A stretch of DNA of 10,513 nt, taken from NCBI GenBank assembly GCA_002474345.1, contig DKQD01000104.1, positions 1 to 10,513 of the forward strand, in the 5' to 3' direction. A program made the translations under genes and the position numbers. Source of the stretch: Bacteriovoracaceae bacterium UBA7317. GTDB taxonomy: Bacteria > Bdellovibrionota > Bacteriovoracia > Bacteriovoracales > Bacteriovoracaceae. Below, piece after piece: positions 1 through 7,500 of this stretch (positions within the stretch are counted from its first letter, which is position 1; each line of letters starts with the position of its first letter). Below the pieces are notes generated by a model. That model was not told the origin of the DNA. It ran no database searches and saw nothing but the letters and a program-made list of their open reading frames with translations.

Positions 1-2
1 CA

Positions 3-185
3 ACTGCGACGACCTCATTAAAAACGGAGAAAAACCTTCCTAAAAGAAAAAGGGAGAGAGAAAAAAACACAAAGCGATTTTTTATCCTAAAAAAACTCAC
101 CATCCCACCTACAGATATCTTTTCAGTTCCTTTTAAGAATTATATCATGCGCGAAATTTTTATCCCACGTCAAAAGAGGGCCTAA
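3..185 (+). CDS. Possible 3' end of an upstream gene, unrecognised
   Basis: This is an open frame without an internal stop from the left edge to TAA at 183-185. The predicted tail is strongly basic in its first half and ends in a more ordinary Phe/Ile/Pro mixture. The 4-bp spacing to argS would suit an operon, and the argS ribosome binding site would lie inside its last codons. Against it, A-rich sequence is naturally open in this frame and no motif is recognisable. It may be chance. Confidence 0.2.
   Translation, partial: TATTSLKTEKNLPKRKREREKNTKRFFILKKLTIPPTDIFSVPFKNYIMREIFIPRQKRA
176..180 (+). promoter_or_regulatory. Ribosome binding site of argS
   Basis: GAGGG lies 9 bases before the ATG at 190 and 12 bases before a second in-frame ATG at 193. 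The spacing favours the first ATG, but either could be used. Confidence 0.6.
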
Positions 186-189
186 ATAA

Positions 190-1944
190 ATGATGCACAA
201 CAAAACATTTTCTGAGCTAGCGAACCTCCTTCAAAAGGCCATCAAACAATCTTTTCCAGAAGCAAAACTTACGATAAAAGATATTTACGACCAAATTGGA
301 AAACCACCAAACCCAAAAATGGGTCATTTTGCATTTCCTTGTTTTCCTTTGGCCAAAAGTTTTAAGATGTCTCCCGCGGCCATCGCTCAAAAAATTGCTG
401 ACAATATTGAAGAAAATAACCTTCTTGAAAGTTACCAAGCTCAGGGACCTTACCTCAACGTCTTTGTCTCCCCACTTTTTTTAGGGGAGCATGTCCTCCT
501 TGATATTTTAGAAGGTGGATATTTTCAAAAAGTAATCTTCGAAAATGCCCCCAAAACTATGATTGAATTTTCTCAACCAAACACTCATAAAGAATTGCAT
601 GTAGGCCACATGAGAAACCTTTGTTTGGGAAATGCGATTGTTCTTCTTCATCAATATTGTAACCATAAAACAATTCCAGTAACCTACCCAGGAGACTCTG
701 GTACCCATGTTGCCAAATGCTTATGGTACTTAAAAAACCACAACGAAGATCCTCTCCCAGAAACAGATAAGGGAGCCTGGTTAGGAACACTTTACACAAG
801 AGCAACTGCGAAGCTTGAAGAGGAATTAGGGACAAATAAAGAAACTAATAACCGAGTACAGCTTGGAGAAATCCTGCAGCAATTAAAAAAAGAAGAAGGA
901 GAATTCTACGACCTCTGGAAAAAAACGAGGGAATGGTCTTTAGAACTAATGAAAGACGCTTATGATTGGGCAGGGGTTAATTTTGAAAGATGGTTTTTTG
1001 AGTCTGAGGAAGATCATTCATCTGTTGAATTGGCCCAAGAGCTTCATAAAAAAGGAACGCTTGTTGAGTCAGAGGGGGCCATAGGAATAGACCTCAAAGA
1101 AGACAAGCTCGGCTTTTGTATTCTTATTAAATCAGATGGTAATGGTAATTATGCAACTAAAGATATTTCTCTTGCTAAGAAAAAGTTTGAAGAATACCAA
1201 ATTGAAAAAAGTATTTATGTTGTAGACGATAGACAAGCCCACCACTTCAACCAAATCTTTAAAACACTAGAAAAAATGGGATTTGAGCAATCAAAAAACT
1301 GCTTTCACTTAAAATACAATGTTGTTGAACTTCCAGATGGTGCCATGAGCTCAAGGAAGGGAAACATAGTCCCTCTTATGAGCCTTTTAACTAGTATGGA
1401 AAAGGCGATTAAAGAGCAATACCTGAACCAATACCTGGGCGAGTGGGACCAGAAAGAAATTGATGAAACGGCAAAAATGGTTGCTAATGGCGCTATAAAA
1501 TATGGGATGGTTAGAGTTGATAATAATAGAAAAATTGTTTTCGATATGAAAGAGTGGCTCAAATTAGATGGAGAAACTGGTCCTTATCTTCAATATGTTT
1601 ATGCTCGTATCCAATCACTTATTCAAAAAGTTGGCCTTCCTGAGTATCAAACTTCTTTTGACTGGAGTGTCTTAGAAAAGGATCAGGAGAAGAACCTTAT
1701 GATCCAGCTAGCACTTTTTAACTCAACCGTTGAAATGGCATGCCAACAATACAAGACAAGCGCCCTTTGCTCATACCTTTATGATTTAGGAAAACTTTAT
1801 AATTCCTTTTACGCTGAGTGCTCTGTGGCCAAGGCAGAGACTGAAAAGCTCAAGCAGGCGCGCCTGTTTCTTTCAGCATCTGTGGCCAAGGTTATGGAGA
1901 AAGGGCTCTCGCTCCTTGGTATTCCTTGTCCTAAAAGAATGTAA
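190..1944 (+). CDS. argS: Arginyl-tRNA synthetase (class I)
   Basis: Charges tRNA-Arg with arginine using ATP in the cytoplasm. The 584 residues match the usual family length. The N-terminal ~100 residues look like the ArgRS additional domain. The class I HIGH signature is HVGH at residues 137-140, preceded by FSQPNTHKE. The degenerate KMSKS signature is MSSRKGN at 386-392. LDGETGPYLQYVYAR begins at about 459 and leads into the all-alpha DALR anticodon-binding domain. The protein ends LGIPCPKRM, close to the Arg-Met end typical of ArgRS. The segment GDSGTH at 168-173 differs from the GDWGTQ form common in other ArgRS, so this is probably a distinct subtype. Two ATGs (190, 193) are possible starts. 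It is separated from the next gene by 193 bp, with no convincing terminator, so some read-through into the suf genes cannot be excluded. Confidence 0.97.
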   Translation: MMHNKTFSELANLLQKAIKQSFPEAKLTIKDIYDQIGKPPNPKMGHFAFPCFPLAKSFKMSPAAIAQKIADNIEENNLLESYQAQGPYLNVFVSPLFLGEHVLLDILEGGYFQKVIFENAPKTMIEFSQPNTHKELHVGHMRNLCLGNAIVLLHQYCNHKTIPVTYPGDSGTHVAKCLWYLKNHNEDPLPETDKGAWLGTLYTRATAKLEEELGTNKETNNRVQLGEILQQLKKEEGEFYDLWKKTREWSLELMKDAYDWAGVNFERWFFESEEDHSSVELAQELHKKGTLVESEGAIGIDLKEDKLGFCILIKSDGNGNYATKDISLAKKKFEEYQIEKSIYVVDDRQAHHFNQIFKTLEKMGFEQSKNCFHLKYNVVELPDGAMSSRKGNIVPLMSLLTSMEKAIKEQYLNQYLGEWDQKEIDETAKMVANGAIKYGMVRVDNNRKIVFDMKEWLKLDGETGPYLQYVYARIQSLIQKVGLPEYQTSFDWSVLEKDQEKNLMIQLALFNSTVEMACQQYKTSALCSYLYDLGKLYNSFYAECSVAKAETEKLKQARLFLSASVAKVMEKGLSLLGIPCPKRM

Positions 1945-1992
1945 TAGTTCAATAAAAAATATGGAATATAAGCTTTAAGTCTAGAAAAGATC

Positions 1993-2008
1993 TTACTTTG
2001 AAAAGTAA
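1993..2008. repeat. 16-bp near-perfect palindrome downstream of argS
   Basis: Arms TTACTTT (1993-1999) and AAAGTAA (2002-2008) are perfectly inverted around a 2-bp centre. As RNA it would give a weak AT-rich hairpin with no T-run, so it is a poor terminator. As DNA it has the size and symmetry of a site for a dimeric regulator. It lies 130 bp before the Rrf2 gene. Function is not established. Confidence 0.45.
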
Positions 2009-2025
2009 TAAATAAGGCAAATTTT

Positions 2026-2137
2026 AACCTATTTCATGGTAAGTTAGAATTAGGTTTATTTTTACCCTATTTTGGGGTACAAGGCTTTGGATTTCATAGG
2101 TTTTATGGGGATTTCGAAATTTTAATAGGTTTTTTAA
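2026..2137 (+). promoter_or_regulatory. Repeat-rich control region before the Rrf2/suf operon
   Basis: This AT-rich stretch carries an inverted repeat TACCC (2063-2067) / GGGTA (2075-2079) with a 7-bp spacer, and a looser ACC (2027-2029) / GGT (2038-2040) pair upstream. TAGGTTT occurs three times on the plus strand: 2051-2057, 2097-2103 and 2126-2132. Its inverse, AACCTA, is at 2026-2031. The last copy overlaps the only AGG that could act as ribosome binding site for the start at 2138. Rrf2 regulators commonly bind near their own promoters, so these are candidate operators. None matches the IscR type 1 or type 2 consensus as I know it, and no clear -35/-10 pair can be assigned. Confidence 0.4.
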
Positions 2138-2611
2138 ATGTTAAAAATTAACAAAAAAACAGAGTACGCCCTCATGGCCTTAAAAATTATGGGTGAAAAA
2201 GAGGAAGACTCTATCATCACAGTTAGAGAAATTTGTGATGCTCTAAAAACCCCGTTTGATACGACTGCTAAGGTGATGCAAGCAATGAACCACCACGGCA
2301 TTGTCAAATCCATCCAAGGGCTTAGAGGAGGTTATACCCTCCACAAAAATTTAAGTGATATTACCTTTATGGAAATTACAAAAATTGCAGAAGACATTAA
2401 AGAGGACAACTTTTGCCAGAGCAACAAAGGACTCTGTAACCTCCACAGTACCTGCAATATTATTACCCCCATAGACCGCCTGAACAGTAAGGTCATGGCT
2501 TTTTTAGGACAAATTAGCCTTGAAGAGCTCTTCTTTGAAAATGATCAGTGGGTGGATCTAGAAGGCGAAGCAGGCAAACCCAATTTAAAAGAAATGCTAG
2601 GAATAAAATAA
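2138..2611 (+). CDS. Rrf2-family regulator, probable Fe-S or redox sensor of the suf operon
   Basis: A 157-residue winged-helix transcription factor of the Rrf2/IscR/NsrR/SufR group. Residues 1-60 form the helix-turn-helix region, with the family start TEYALMAL at 8-15. The wing GLRGGYTL follows at about 62-69. Three cysteines sit in the usual cluster-binding loop: C93, C100 and C106, spaced CX6CX5C, against CX5CX5C in E. coli IscR. There is no histidine three residues after the last cysteine, where IscR has its ligand. E9 sits where some relatives use an acidic fourth ligand. The ending [11 protein letters not shown] is typical of IscR-like proteins. It lies 44 bp before sufB on the same strand with no visible promoter between, so it is probably the first gene of the operon and self-regulating. 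The start is ATG 2138; the ribosome binding site is weak (TAGG at 2126-2129). Confidence 0.92.
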   Translation: MLKINKKTEYALMALKIMGEKEEDSIITVREICDALKTPFDTTAKVMQAMNHHGIVKSIQGLRGGYTLHKNLSDITFMEITKIAEDIKEDNFCQSNKGLCNLHSTCNIITPIDRLNSKVMAFLGQISLEELFFENDQWVDLEGEAGKPNLKEMLGIK

Positions 2612-2643
2612 AAAATAACGTTATTAAAACAAAATCAAGTAGT

Positions 2644-2649
2644 GAAGGA
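2644..2649 (+). promoter_or_regulatory. Ribosome binding site that fixes the sufB start
   Basis: GAAGGA lies 6 bases before the ATG at 2656. This supports 2656 over the upstream in-frame ATG at 2548, which lies inside the Rrf2 gene. Confidence 0.75.
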
Positions 2650-2655
2650 TTCGTA

Positions 2656-4092
2656 ATGAGCTCGGAAGAAATGATCAACAAAAATAAAGATTACAAGTAT
2701 GGGTTCTATACTGATATTGAAACTGAAGAGTTTCCGAAAGGGCTTAATGAAGACATAGTCAGACTCCTTTCTAAAAAGAAAAATGAACCTGAGTGGATGC
2801 TGGATTATAGGCTTAAGGCCTTCCGCCATTGGAAAACAATGACTCATCCCAACTGGGCCCATTTAGATATTCCTGAAATTGACTTTGAAGACCTCTATTA
2901 TTATGCGGCTCCAAAGAAAAAGCCTGAACTTGAAAGTTTGGACGAGGTTGATCCTGAGTTATTGGCCACGTTTGAAAAATTAGGAATCCCTCTCTCCGAA
3001 CAAAAAAGAATTTCTGGTGTGGCCGTCGATGCTGTATTTGATAGCGTTTCAGTGGCAACAACTCATCAAGAAGATTTAAAAAAGTTAGGCGTTATCTTTT
3101 GCTCTATTTCTGAAGCTGTTAAAGACTACCCTGAACTTGTCAAAAAATACCTGGGAACAGTTGTTCCTTTTTCTGACAATTTTTATGCAGCCTTAAACTC
3201 AGCTGTTTTTAGTGATGGATCTTTTGTCTATATCCCCAAAGGGGTCAAATGCCCTATTGACCTCTCAACTTATTTTAGAATTAATGCAAAAGAAACAGGC
3301 CAGTTTGAAAGAACATTGGTCATTGCTGATGAAGGCAGTTTTGTAAACTACCTAGAAGGTTGTACCGCACCTGAAAGAGATGAAAACCAACTCCACGCTG
3401 CCATTGTTGAGCTTATTGCCTTAGACGATGCCGAAATTAAATACTCTACAGTACAAAACTGGTATGCCGGTGACAAAAATGGAGATGGTGGCATCTATAA
3501 TTTTGTTACAAAAAGGGGCAATTGTTTAGGAAGAAATTCTAAGATTTCCTGGACCCAGGTAGAGGCTGGTTCAGCTATCACGTGGAAGTACCCTGGCTGT
3601 AACCTTATCGGTGATAACTCCCAAGGTGCTTTCTATTCAGTCGCCCTTACAAACCATAAGATGCAGGCAGATACTGGAACTAAGATGATTCATATTGGTA
3701 AAAATACCAAAAGCACTATTATTTCTAAGGGAATATCTGCAGATGAGTCGAGAAATAACTATAGGGGCTTGGTTAAAATCAATCCTTCTGCAACGGGAGC
3801 AAGGAATTATTCCCAATGTGATTCTATGCTTGTCGGTGATAAGTGTAGTGCTAACACCTACCCTTACATAGATGTAAAAAATGATACTGCAACTATGGAG
3901 CATGAAGCTTCGACATCAAAGATTAGCGAAGATCAACTTTTTTATCTTCAGTCGAGAGGACTCGATATGGAAAAATGTATTTCCATGATCGTAAACGGTT
4001 TTTGCGGAGAGGTTTTTAAAGAACTTCCCTTAGAGTTTTCTGTTGAAGCCGTAAAATTACTCGAGATGAAATTAGAAAACAGCGTGGGTTAA
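2656..4092 (+). CDS. sufB: Fe-S cluster assembly scaffold SufB
   Basis: Core scaffold of the SufBCD complex, on which the nascent Fe-S cluster is built in the cytoplasm. The 478 residues are close to the 480-495 usual for SufB. The C-terminal beta-helix core carries C397 in [11 protein letters not shown], at the place of the essential cysteine of E. coli SufB, followed by EHEASTSKI from residue 415 and [13 protein letters not shown]. The protein ends in the diagnostic SufB block [16 protein letters not shown], with ENSVG at the terminus. The start at 2656 (MSSEEMINK) is chosen for its ribosome binding site and because the longer frame from 2548 would overlap the Rrf2 gene by 64 bp with an atypical Arg-rich extension. 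sufC follows after 75 bp. SufD downstream is the paralogous partner, and SufC the ATPase. Confidence 0.97.
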   Translation: MSSEEMINKNKDYKYGFYTDIETEEFPKGLNEDIVRLLSKKKNEPEWMLDYRLKAFRHWKTMTHPNWAHLDIPEIDFEDLYYYAAPKKKPELESLDEVDPELLATFEKLGIPLSEQKRISGVAVDAVFDSVSVATTHQEDLKKLGVIFCSISEAVKDYPELVKKYLGTVVPFSDNFYAALNSAVFSDGSFVYIPKGVKCPIDLSTYFRINAKETGQFERTLVIADEGSFVNYLEGCTAPERDENQLHAAIVELIALDDAEIKYSTVQNWYAGDKNGDGGIYNFVTKRGNCLGRNSKISWTQVEAGSAITWKYPGCNLIGDNSQGAFYSVALTNHKMQADTGTKMIHIGKNTKSTIISKGISADESRNNYRGLVKINPSATGARNYSQCDSMLVGDKCSANTYPYIDVKNDTATMEHEASTSKISEDQLFYLQSRGLDMEKCISMIVNGFCGEVFKELPLEFSVEAVKLLEMKLENSVG

Positions 4093-4167
4093 AGATATTA
4101 CAAATTAAAAAATAGAGACATAAATAAAATCAAACAAAAGATCAAAAAAGTTTAAAGGTAAGTAGAA

Positions 4168-4944
4168 ATGATTAAGATTAAAGATTTACATGCAAATATT
4201 GAAGGTAGTGAAATTTTAAGAGGGATTAATCTGACAGTTAACGCTGGGGAAGTCCATGCTATAATGGGTCCCAACGGGTCCGGAAAAAGCACTCTTGCAA
4301 AAGTCATAGCTGGCCATCCTTCTTATGAAGTGACGGGTGGGAGTATTGAGTACGATGTTAATGGAAAAAATAAAGATATTCAGGAATTAGAACCTGATGA
4401 AAGGGCCAAAGAAGGGATCTTCCTTGGATTCCAATACCCCATTGAAATCCCAGGGGTTACAAATATTGGCTTTTTAAGAGAATCTTTCAATTCTATCTGT
4501 ACTCACCAAGGCGCCCAAGAAATGGAAGCCCCTGAGTTTAGGACTTTTCTACAGTCAAAACTTGATCTTTTAGAAATGGAAAGTAGCTTTCTAGACCGAA
4601 GTGTTAATCAAGGCTTTTCTGGCGGAGAAAAAAAGAAAAATGAGATTCTTCAAATGGCCGTTTTAAACCCAAGACTCTCTCTTCTTGATGAAACTGATTC
4701 AGGGCTTGATATCGATGCTTTGAAAATTGTCGCAAAGGGGGTTAATGCCCTTAAAAGTAAATTCAATGCCACAGTTCTAGTAACACACTACCAAAGACTT
4801 TTAAACTTTATCGTTCCAGACAAAGTTCATGTCCTTTATAAAGGTCGCATTATTAAGTCTGGTGGAAAAGAGCTGGCCCTTGAGCTTGAGAAAAGAGGCT
4901 ATGACTGGCTTATTAAGGAATCTACTGAAGGAAAAGGAAATTAG
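4168..4944 (+). CDS. sufC: Fe-S assembly ATPase SufC
   Basis: ABC-type ATPase subunit that binds SufB and SufD and drives the conformational change needed for cluster assembly. It is soluble and not a transporter. At 258 residues it has the normal length. Walker A is GPNGSGKST at residues 34-42. The signature motif is FSGGEKKKNE, starting at residue 150, with the Lys-rich form typical of SufC. Walker B ends in LLDETDSGLD, with D174 and E175, and the switch histidine is H207 in VTHYQRLL. IVPDKVHVLYKGRI is the usual SufC C-terminal segment. AAAGG at 4154-4158 serves as ribosome binding site 9 bases before the start. The 75-bp gap from sufB is A-rich and holds nothing else recognisable. sufD begins 1 bp after the stop. 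Confidence 0.97.
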   Translation: MIKIKDLHANIEGSEILRGINLTVNAGEVHAIMGPNGSGKSTLAKVIAGHPSYEVTGGSIEYDVNGKNKDIQELEPDERAKEGIFLGFQYPIEIPGVTNIGFLRESFNSICTHQGAQEMEAPEFRTFLQSKLDLLEMESSFLDRSVNQGFSGGEKKKNEILQMAVLNPRLSLLDETDSGLDIDALKIVAKGVNALKSKFNATVLVTHYQRLLNFIVPDKVHVLYKGRIIKSGGKELALELEKRGYDWLIKESTEGKGN

Positions 4945-4945
4945 A

Positions 4946-6262
4946 ATGTCCCAAGATATGTCCACTCACCTCATCAATGAAGTGAAAGCTTTCCATAAGG
5001 AACTCAAAAAGGAGTATCCTGAAGCTTCTTTTAATCTAAAGAAAAATGCTCTTTCTGAATTTGAAAAACTGGGTCTCCCAGATAAAAAAGAAGAGATTTG
5101 GAAATATACAAATGCTTCCTCTTTTCTTAACTCAAATTTAAAATTAGGAGCTCCAAAAAAGGCAATAACACCTCAAATGATCGAAGGTTATTTAATTAAT
5201 ACAGATAGTAATAGAATTGTTTTTATTAATGGGAATATGGAGTCTAGCTATACTTTTTTAAATGAAAATATTTCTCTTTCTATAAAGAAAGAGTCTGATT
5301 TGCCAAATGGATTTTCTAAAGACTCTTTTGGTCTACTTAATAAAGCAATATCTCCTGAAGAAATATTCATCGAAATAAAGCCTAATTTTGTTTTAGAAGA
5401 ACCACTTGAAATCCTACACTTAACTACATTAGAAAATGATAGTTTTATAAATTGCCCAAGGGTTCATATAAAAGTTGGTTCTTACTCAAAAATTTCGACC
5501 CTTGAGCATTTCTTTTGCGAAGCATATGAAAAAACACCTCATTACTTTGTTAATGCTCAAACATCTATTATTTGTGAAGAAGGCTCATCTGTAGAGCATG
5601 TAAAATGCCAAAGAGACTCTTTAAAAGCAGTTCATATCGCTGAAGTAAAAGCAATAGTCAAAAAAGATAGTGCTTTTAAGTCTTTTACTCTGAGCCTTGG
5701 AGCAAACCTTGCCCGTAATAATATAAGTTCACTTTTAGAAGATACTTGGGCCCATACAAATATCCACGGTCTCTTTGTTATTAAAGAAGATCAGCATTGT
5801 GATAATTATAGTGTCATCGATCATAAAGTTGCGAATACAACAAGCGACCAACTTTTTAAGGGCGTTTTAGATGAGAAATCCCATGGGGTTTTCACAGGTA
5901 AGGTCATTGTCAATCCAGATGCCCAACAAGTTAACTCTGGCCAGCTCAATAAAAATCTACTCCTTAGTAAATCTGCAAAAGTAAACACAAGGCCTATCTT
6001 AGAAATTGAAGCCGATGATGTAAAATGTGCTCATGGAGCCACAATTGGTCAAATTGATGAAAATCAAGCCTTTTACTTAAGAACAAGAGGTGTCAGTGAA
6101 AGAAAGGCCCAGGAAATTCTGTGCCAGGCTTTTGTTCAAGAGGCTCTCGACCAAATTTCTCATATTGGGATTAGAAAATTTGTTTCTCCCCTAGTTGAAA
6201 ATTACTTCAATCAATTCAAAATTCTTGACGAAAAAACACAAGGAGCCAATGATGGCAATTGA
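4946..6262 (+). CDS. sufD: Fe-S assembly scaffold SufD
   Basis: Partner of SufB in the SufB1C2D1 complex, implicated in iron entry and cluster formation. At 438 residues it is near the usual SufD length. The N-terminal part contains the family segment KKEEIWKYTN at about 47-56. The C-terminal beta-helix ends with KVNTRPILEIEADDVKCAHG, in which C361 and H363 match the conserved Cys/His pair of SufD. FYLRTRGVSERKAQEIL follows. The start is set at ATG 4946, with AAGG at 4934-4937 eight bases upstream and one base after the sufC stop. The longer frame from 4829 lies inside sufC and is rejected; ATG 4958 is a weaker alternative. The 3' end overlaps the start of sufS by 11 to 14 bp, so translation is probably coupled. 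Confidence 0.96.
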   Translation: MSQDMSTHLINEVKAFHKELKKEYPEASFNLKKNALSEFEKLGLPDKKEEIWKYTNASSFLNSNLKLGAPKKAITPQMIEGYLINTDSNRIVFINGNMESSYTFLNENISLSIKKESDLPNGFSKDSFGLLNKAISPEEIFIEIKPNFVLEEPLEILHLTTLENDSFINCPRVHIKVGSYSKISTLEHFFCEAYEKTPHYFVNAQTSIICEEGSSVEHVKCQRDSLKAVHIAEVKAIVKKDSAFKSFTLSLGANLARNNISSLLEDTWAHTNIHGLFVIKEDQHCDNYSVIDHKVANTTSDQLFKGVLDEKSHGVFTGKVIVNPDAQQVNSGQLNKNLLLSKSAKVNTRPILEIEADDVKCAHGATIGQIDENQAFYLRTRGVSERKAQEILCQAFVQEALDQISHIGIRKFVSPLVENYFNQFKILDEKTQGANDGN

Positions 6263-7469
6263 TATAGAAAAAGTAAGAAAACAATTTCCAGCACTTTCTC
6301 AAAAGGTTAATGGAAAAGACCTCATTTACTTTGATAATGCTGCTTCAACTCTTAAAGCAAAGCCCGTTATTAATGCTCTAGATCAGCATTACCAAAAAGA
6401 TACTGCCAATGTTCACAGAGGTCTTCATTTTTTAAGTGAGAAAGGAACACGTCAATTTGAAGAAACAAGAGAGGCAGTTCAAAAATTTATTGGAAGCGAG
6501 CACTCTCATGAGATTATTTTCACAAAAGGAACGACGGAGTCTATTAATCTAGTGGCCCAGTGTTTTGGAGATGCCTTCCTCCAAGAGGGTGATGAAATTC
6601 TCTTATCTACGCTTGAACACCACTCTAATATTGTTCCATGGCAAATTATTGCACAAAAAAAAGGAGCTATAGTAAAGGAAATTCCCATTAATGAGGAAGG
6701 GGAAATTCTTTTAGAAGAGTATAAAAAGCTCTTAAATAACAAAACAAAAGTTGTTTCTATTTCTCATACATCAAATGCCTTGGGAACAATCAACCCCATA
6801 GAAGAAATGATCCCAATGGCCCACAAAGTTGGGTCTATTTTTATGGTGGATGCAGCTCAAGCCGTCGCTCACAACAGTCTAAATGTTAAAGAATTAAATT
6901 GTGACTTTTTGGCCTTTAGTTCCCACAAAATTTTTGGTCCAACTGGTGTAGGTGTTCTCTACGGAAAAGAGGAACTTTTAAATAAAATGCCTCCCTACCA
7001 AGGTGGCGGAGAAATGATTGATAAAGTTAGCTTCAAAAAGACAACCTTTAATGAACTTCCTTTTAAATTTGAAGCTGGAACCCCTCATATTGCTGGAGTT
7101 ATCGCTTTAAAAAGTGCATTGGATTATGTTCAGGAAATAGGTCTAGAAAATATCGCTCATTATGAGCAAGAATTACTTGAGTACGCCACGGAAAAGCTGC
7201 AAAAAATTGAGGGACTCAAAATTGTAGGAACTTCAAAAAGAAAAGCGAGTGTTCTTTCTTTTGTTATGGAAGGCATTCATCCACAAGATATCGGTTCACT
7301 TCTTGATAAACAAGGTATTGCAATAAGGACGGGTCACCATTGCACCCAACCTCTTATGGAGTTTTTGAATATTCCCGGTACAGCCAGGGCCTCCCTTTGT
7401 TTTTACAATACCAAGGAAGAGATCGATGCTTTTATTACTGGACTTCATAAAGTGAAGGAATTTTTCTAA
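6252..7469 (+). CDS. sufS: Cysteine desulfurase SufS
   Basis: Pyridoxal-phosphate enzyme that converts L-cysteine to L-alanine and holds the sulfur as a persulfide for SufBCD. At 405 residues it is the normal type II (SufS/CsdA) size. From the start at 6252 the key residues fall on the same numbers as in E. coli SufS: H123 in LEHHSN, the PLP lysine K226 in SSHKIFGPTG, and the persulfide cysteine C364 in RTGHHCTQP. This agreement supports the start. AAGGAG at 6240-6245 lies 6 bases before ATG 6252; ATG 6249 is only 3 bases away and less likely. It overlaps the end of sufD. Type II enzymes usually need SufE or SufU as sulfur acceptor, and neither is encoded in this window. Confidence 0.97.
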   Translation: MAIDIEKVRKQFPALSQKVNGKDLIYFDNAASTLKAKPVINALDQHYQKDTANVHRGLHFLSEKGTRQFEETREAVQKFIGSEHSHEIIFTKGTTESINLVAQCFGDAFLQEGDEILLSTLEHHSNIVPWQIIAQKKGAIVKEIPINEEGEILLEEYKKLLNNKTKVVSISHTSNALGTINPIEEMIPMAHKVGSIFMVDAAQAVAHNSLNVKELNCDFLAFSSHKIFGPTGVGVLYGKEELLNKMPPYQGGGEMIDKVSFKKTTFNELPFKFEAGTPHIAGVIALKSALDYVQEIGLENIAHYEQELLEYATEKLQKIEGLKIVGTSKRKASVLSFVMEGIHPQDIGSLLDKQGIAIRTGHHCTQPLMEFLNIPGTARASLCFYNTKEEIDAFITGLHKVKEFF

Positions 7470-7489
7470 TCATCATTTGAAAATTAAAA

Positions 7490-7493
7490 GAGG
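7490..7493 (+). promoter_or_regulatory. Ribosome binding site that fixes the nfu start
   Basis: GAGG, within AAGAGGAAAG, lies 7 bases before ATG 7501. This argues against the in-frame TTG at 7477, which has no such site at a suitable distance. Confidence 0.65.
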
Positions 7494-7500
7494 AAAGAAT

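Larger units (their letters stand above)
1..189. other. A-rich stretch before argS with no certain gene
   Basis: The plus strand is very purine-rich, with A and GA runs around 45-75. Frame 3 is open from the left edge to a TAA at 183-185 (61 codons, rich in Lys and Arg), which could be the tail of an upstream gene ending 4 bp before argS. Frame 2 is open only to a TAA at 41-43. On the minus strand an ATG at 103-101 opens a frame that runs off the left edge and encodes a short Phe/Leu-rich peptide, with only a weak AGG-type site before it. None of these matches a family I recognise. The argS promoter could lie around 115-150 (ATTATATC-like sequence near 139-146), but no clear -35 box is visible. 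Confidence 0.4.

Noticed and set aside
1..103. Minus-strand Phe/Leu-rich frame starting at 103, resembling a signal peptide
   Set aside because: It arises from A/G-rich plus-strand sequence, is only 34 codons long in the window, and has a weak ribosome binding site. It is not supported enough to call as a gene.
2548..2655. Longer sufB start inside the Rrf2 gene
   Set aside because: The extension is Arg/Lys-rich and unlike SufB, overlaps the upstream gene, and lacks a ribosome binding site, while 2656 has a good one.
4829..4945. Longer sufD start inside sufC
   Set aside because: The extra 39 codons are the sufC 3' end read in another frame. ATG 4946 has a well-spaced ribosome binding site.
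6195..6251. Longer sufS start inside sufD
   Set aside because: Starting at 6252 puts H123, K226 and C364 on exactly the E. coli SufS numbers and fits the AAGGAG site.
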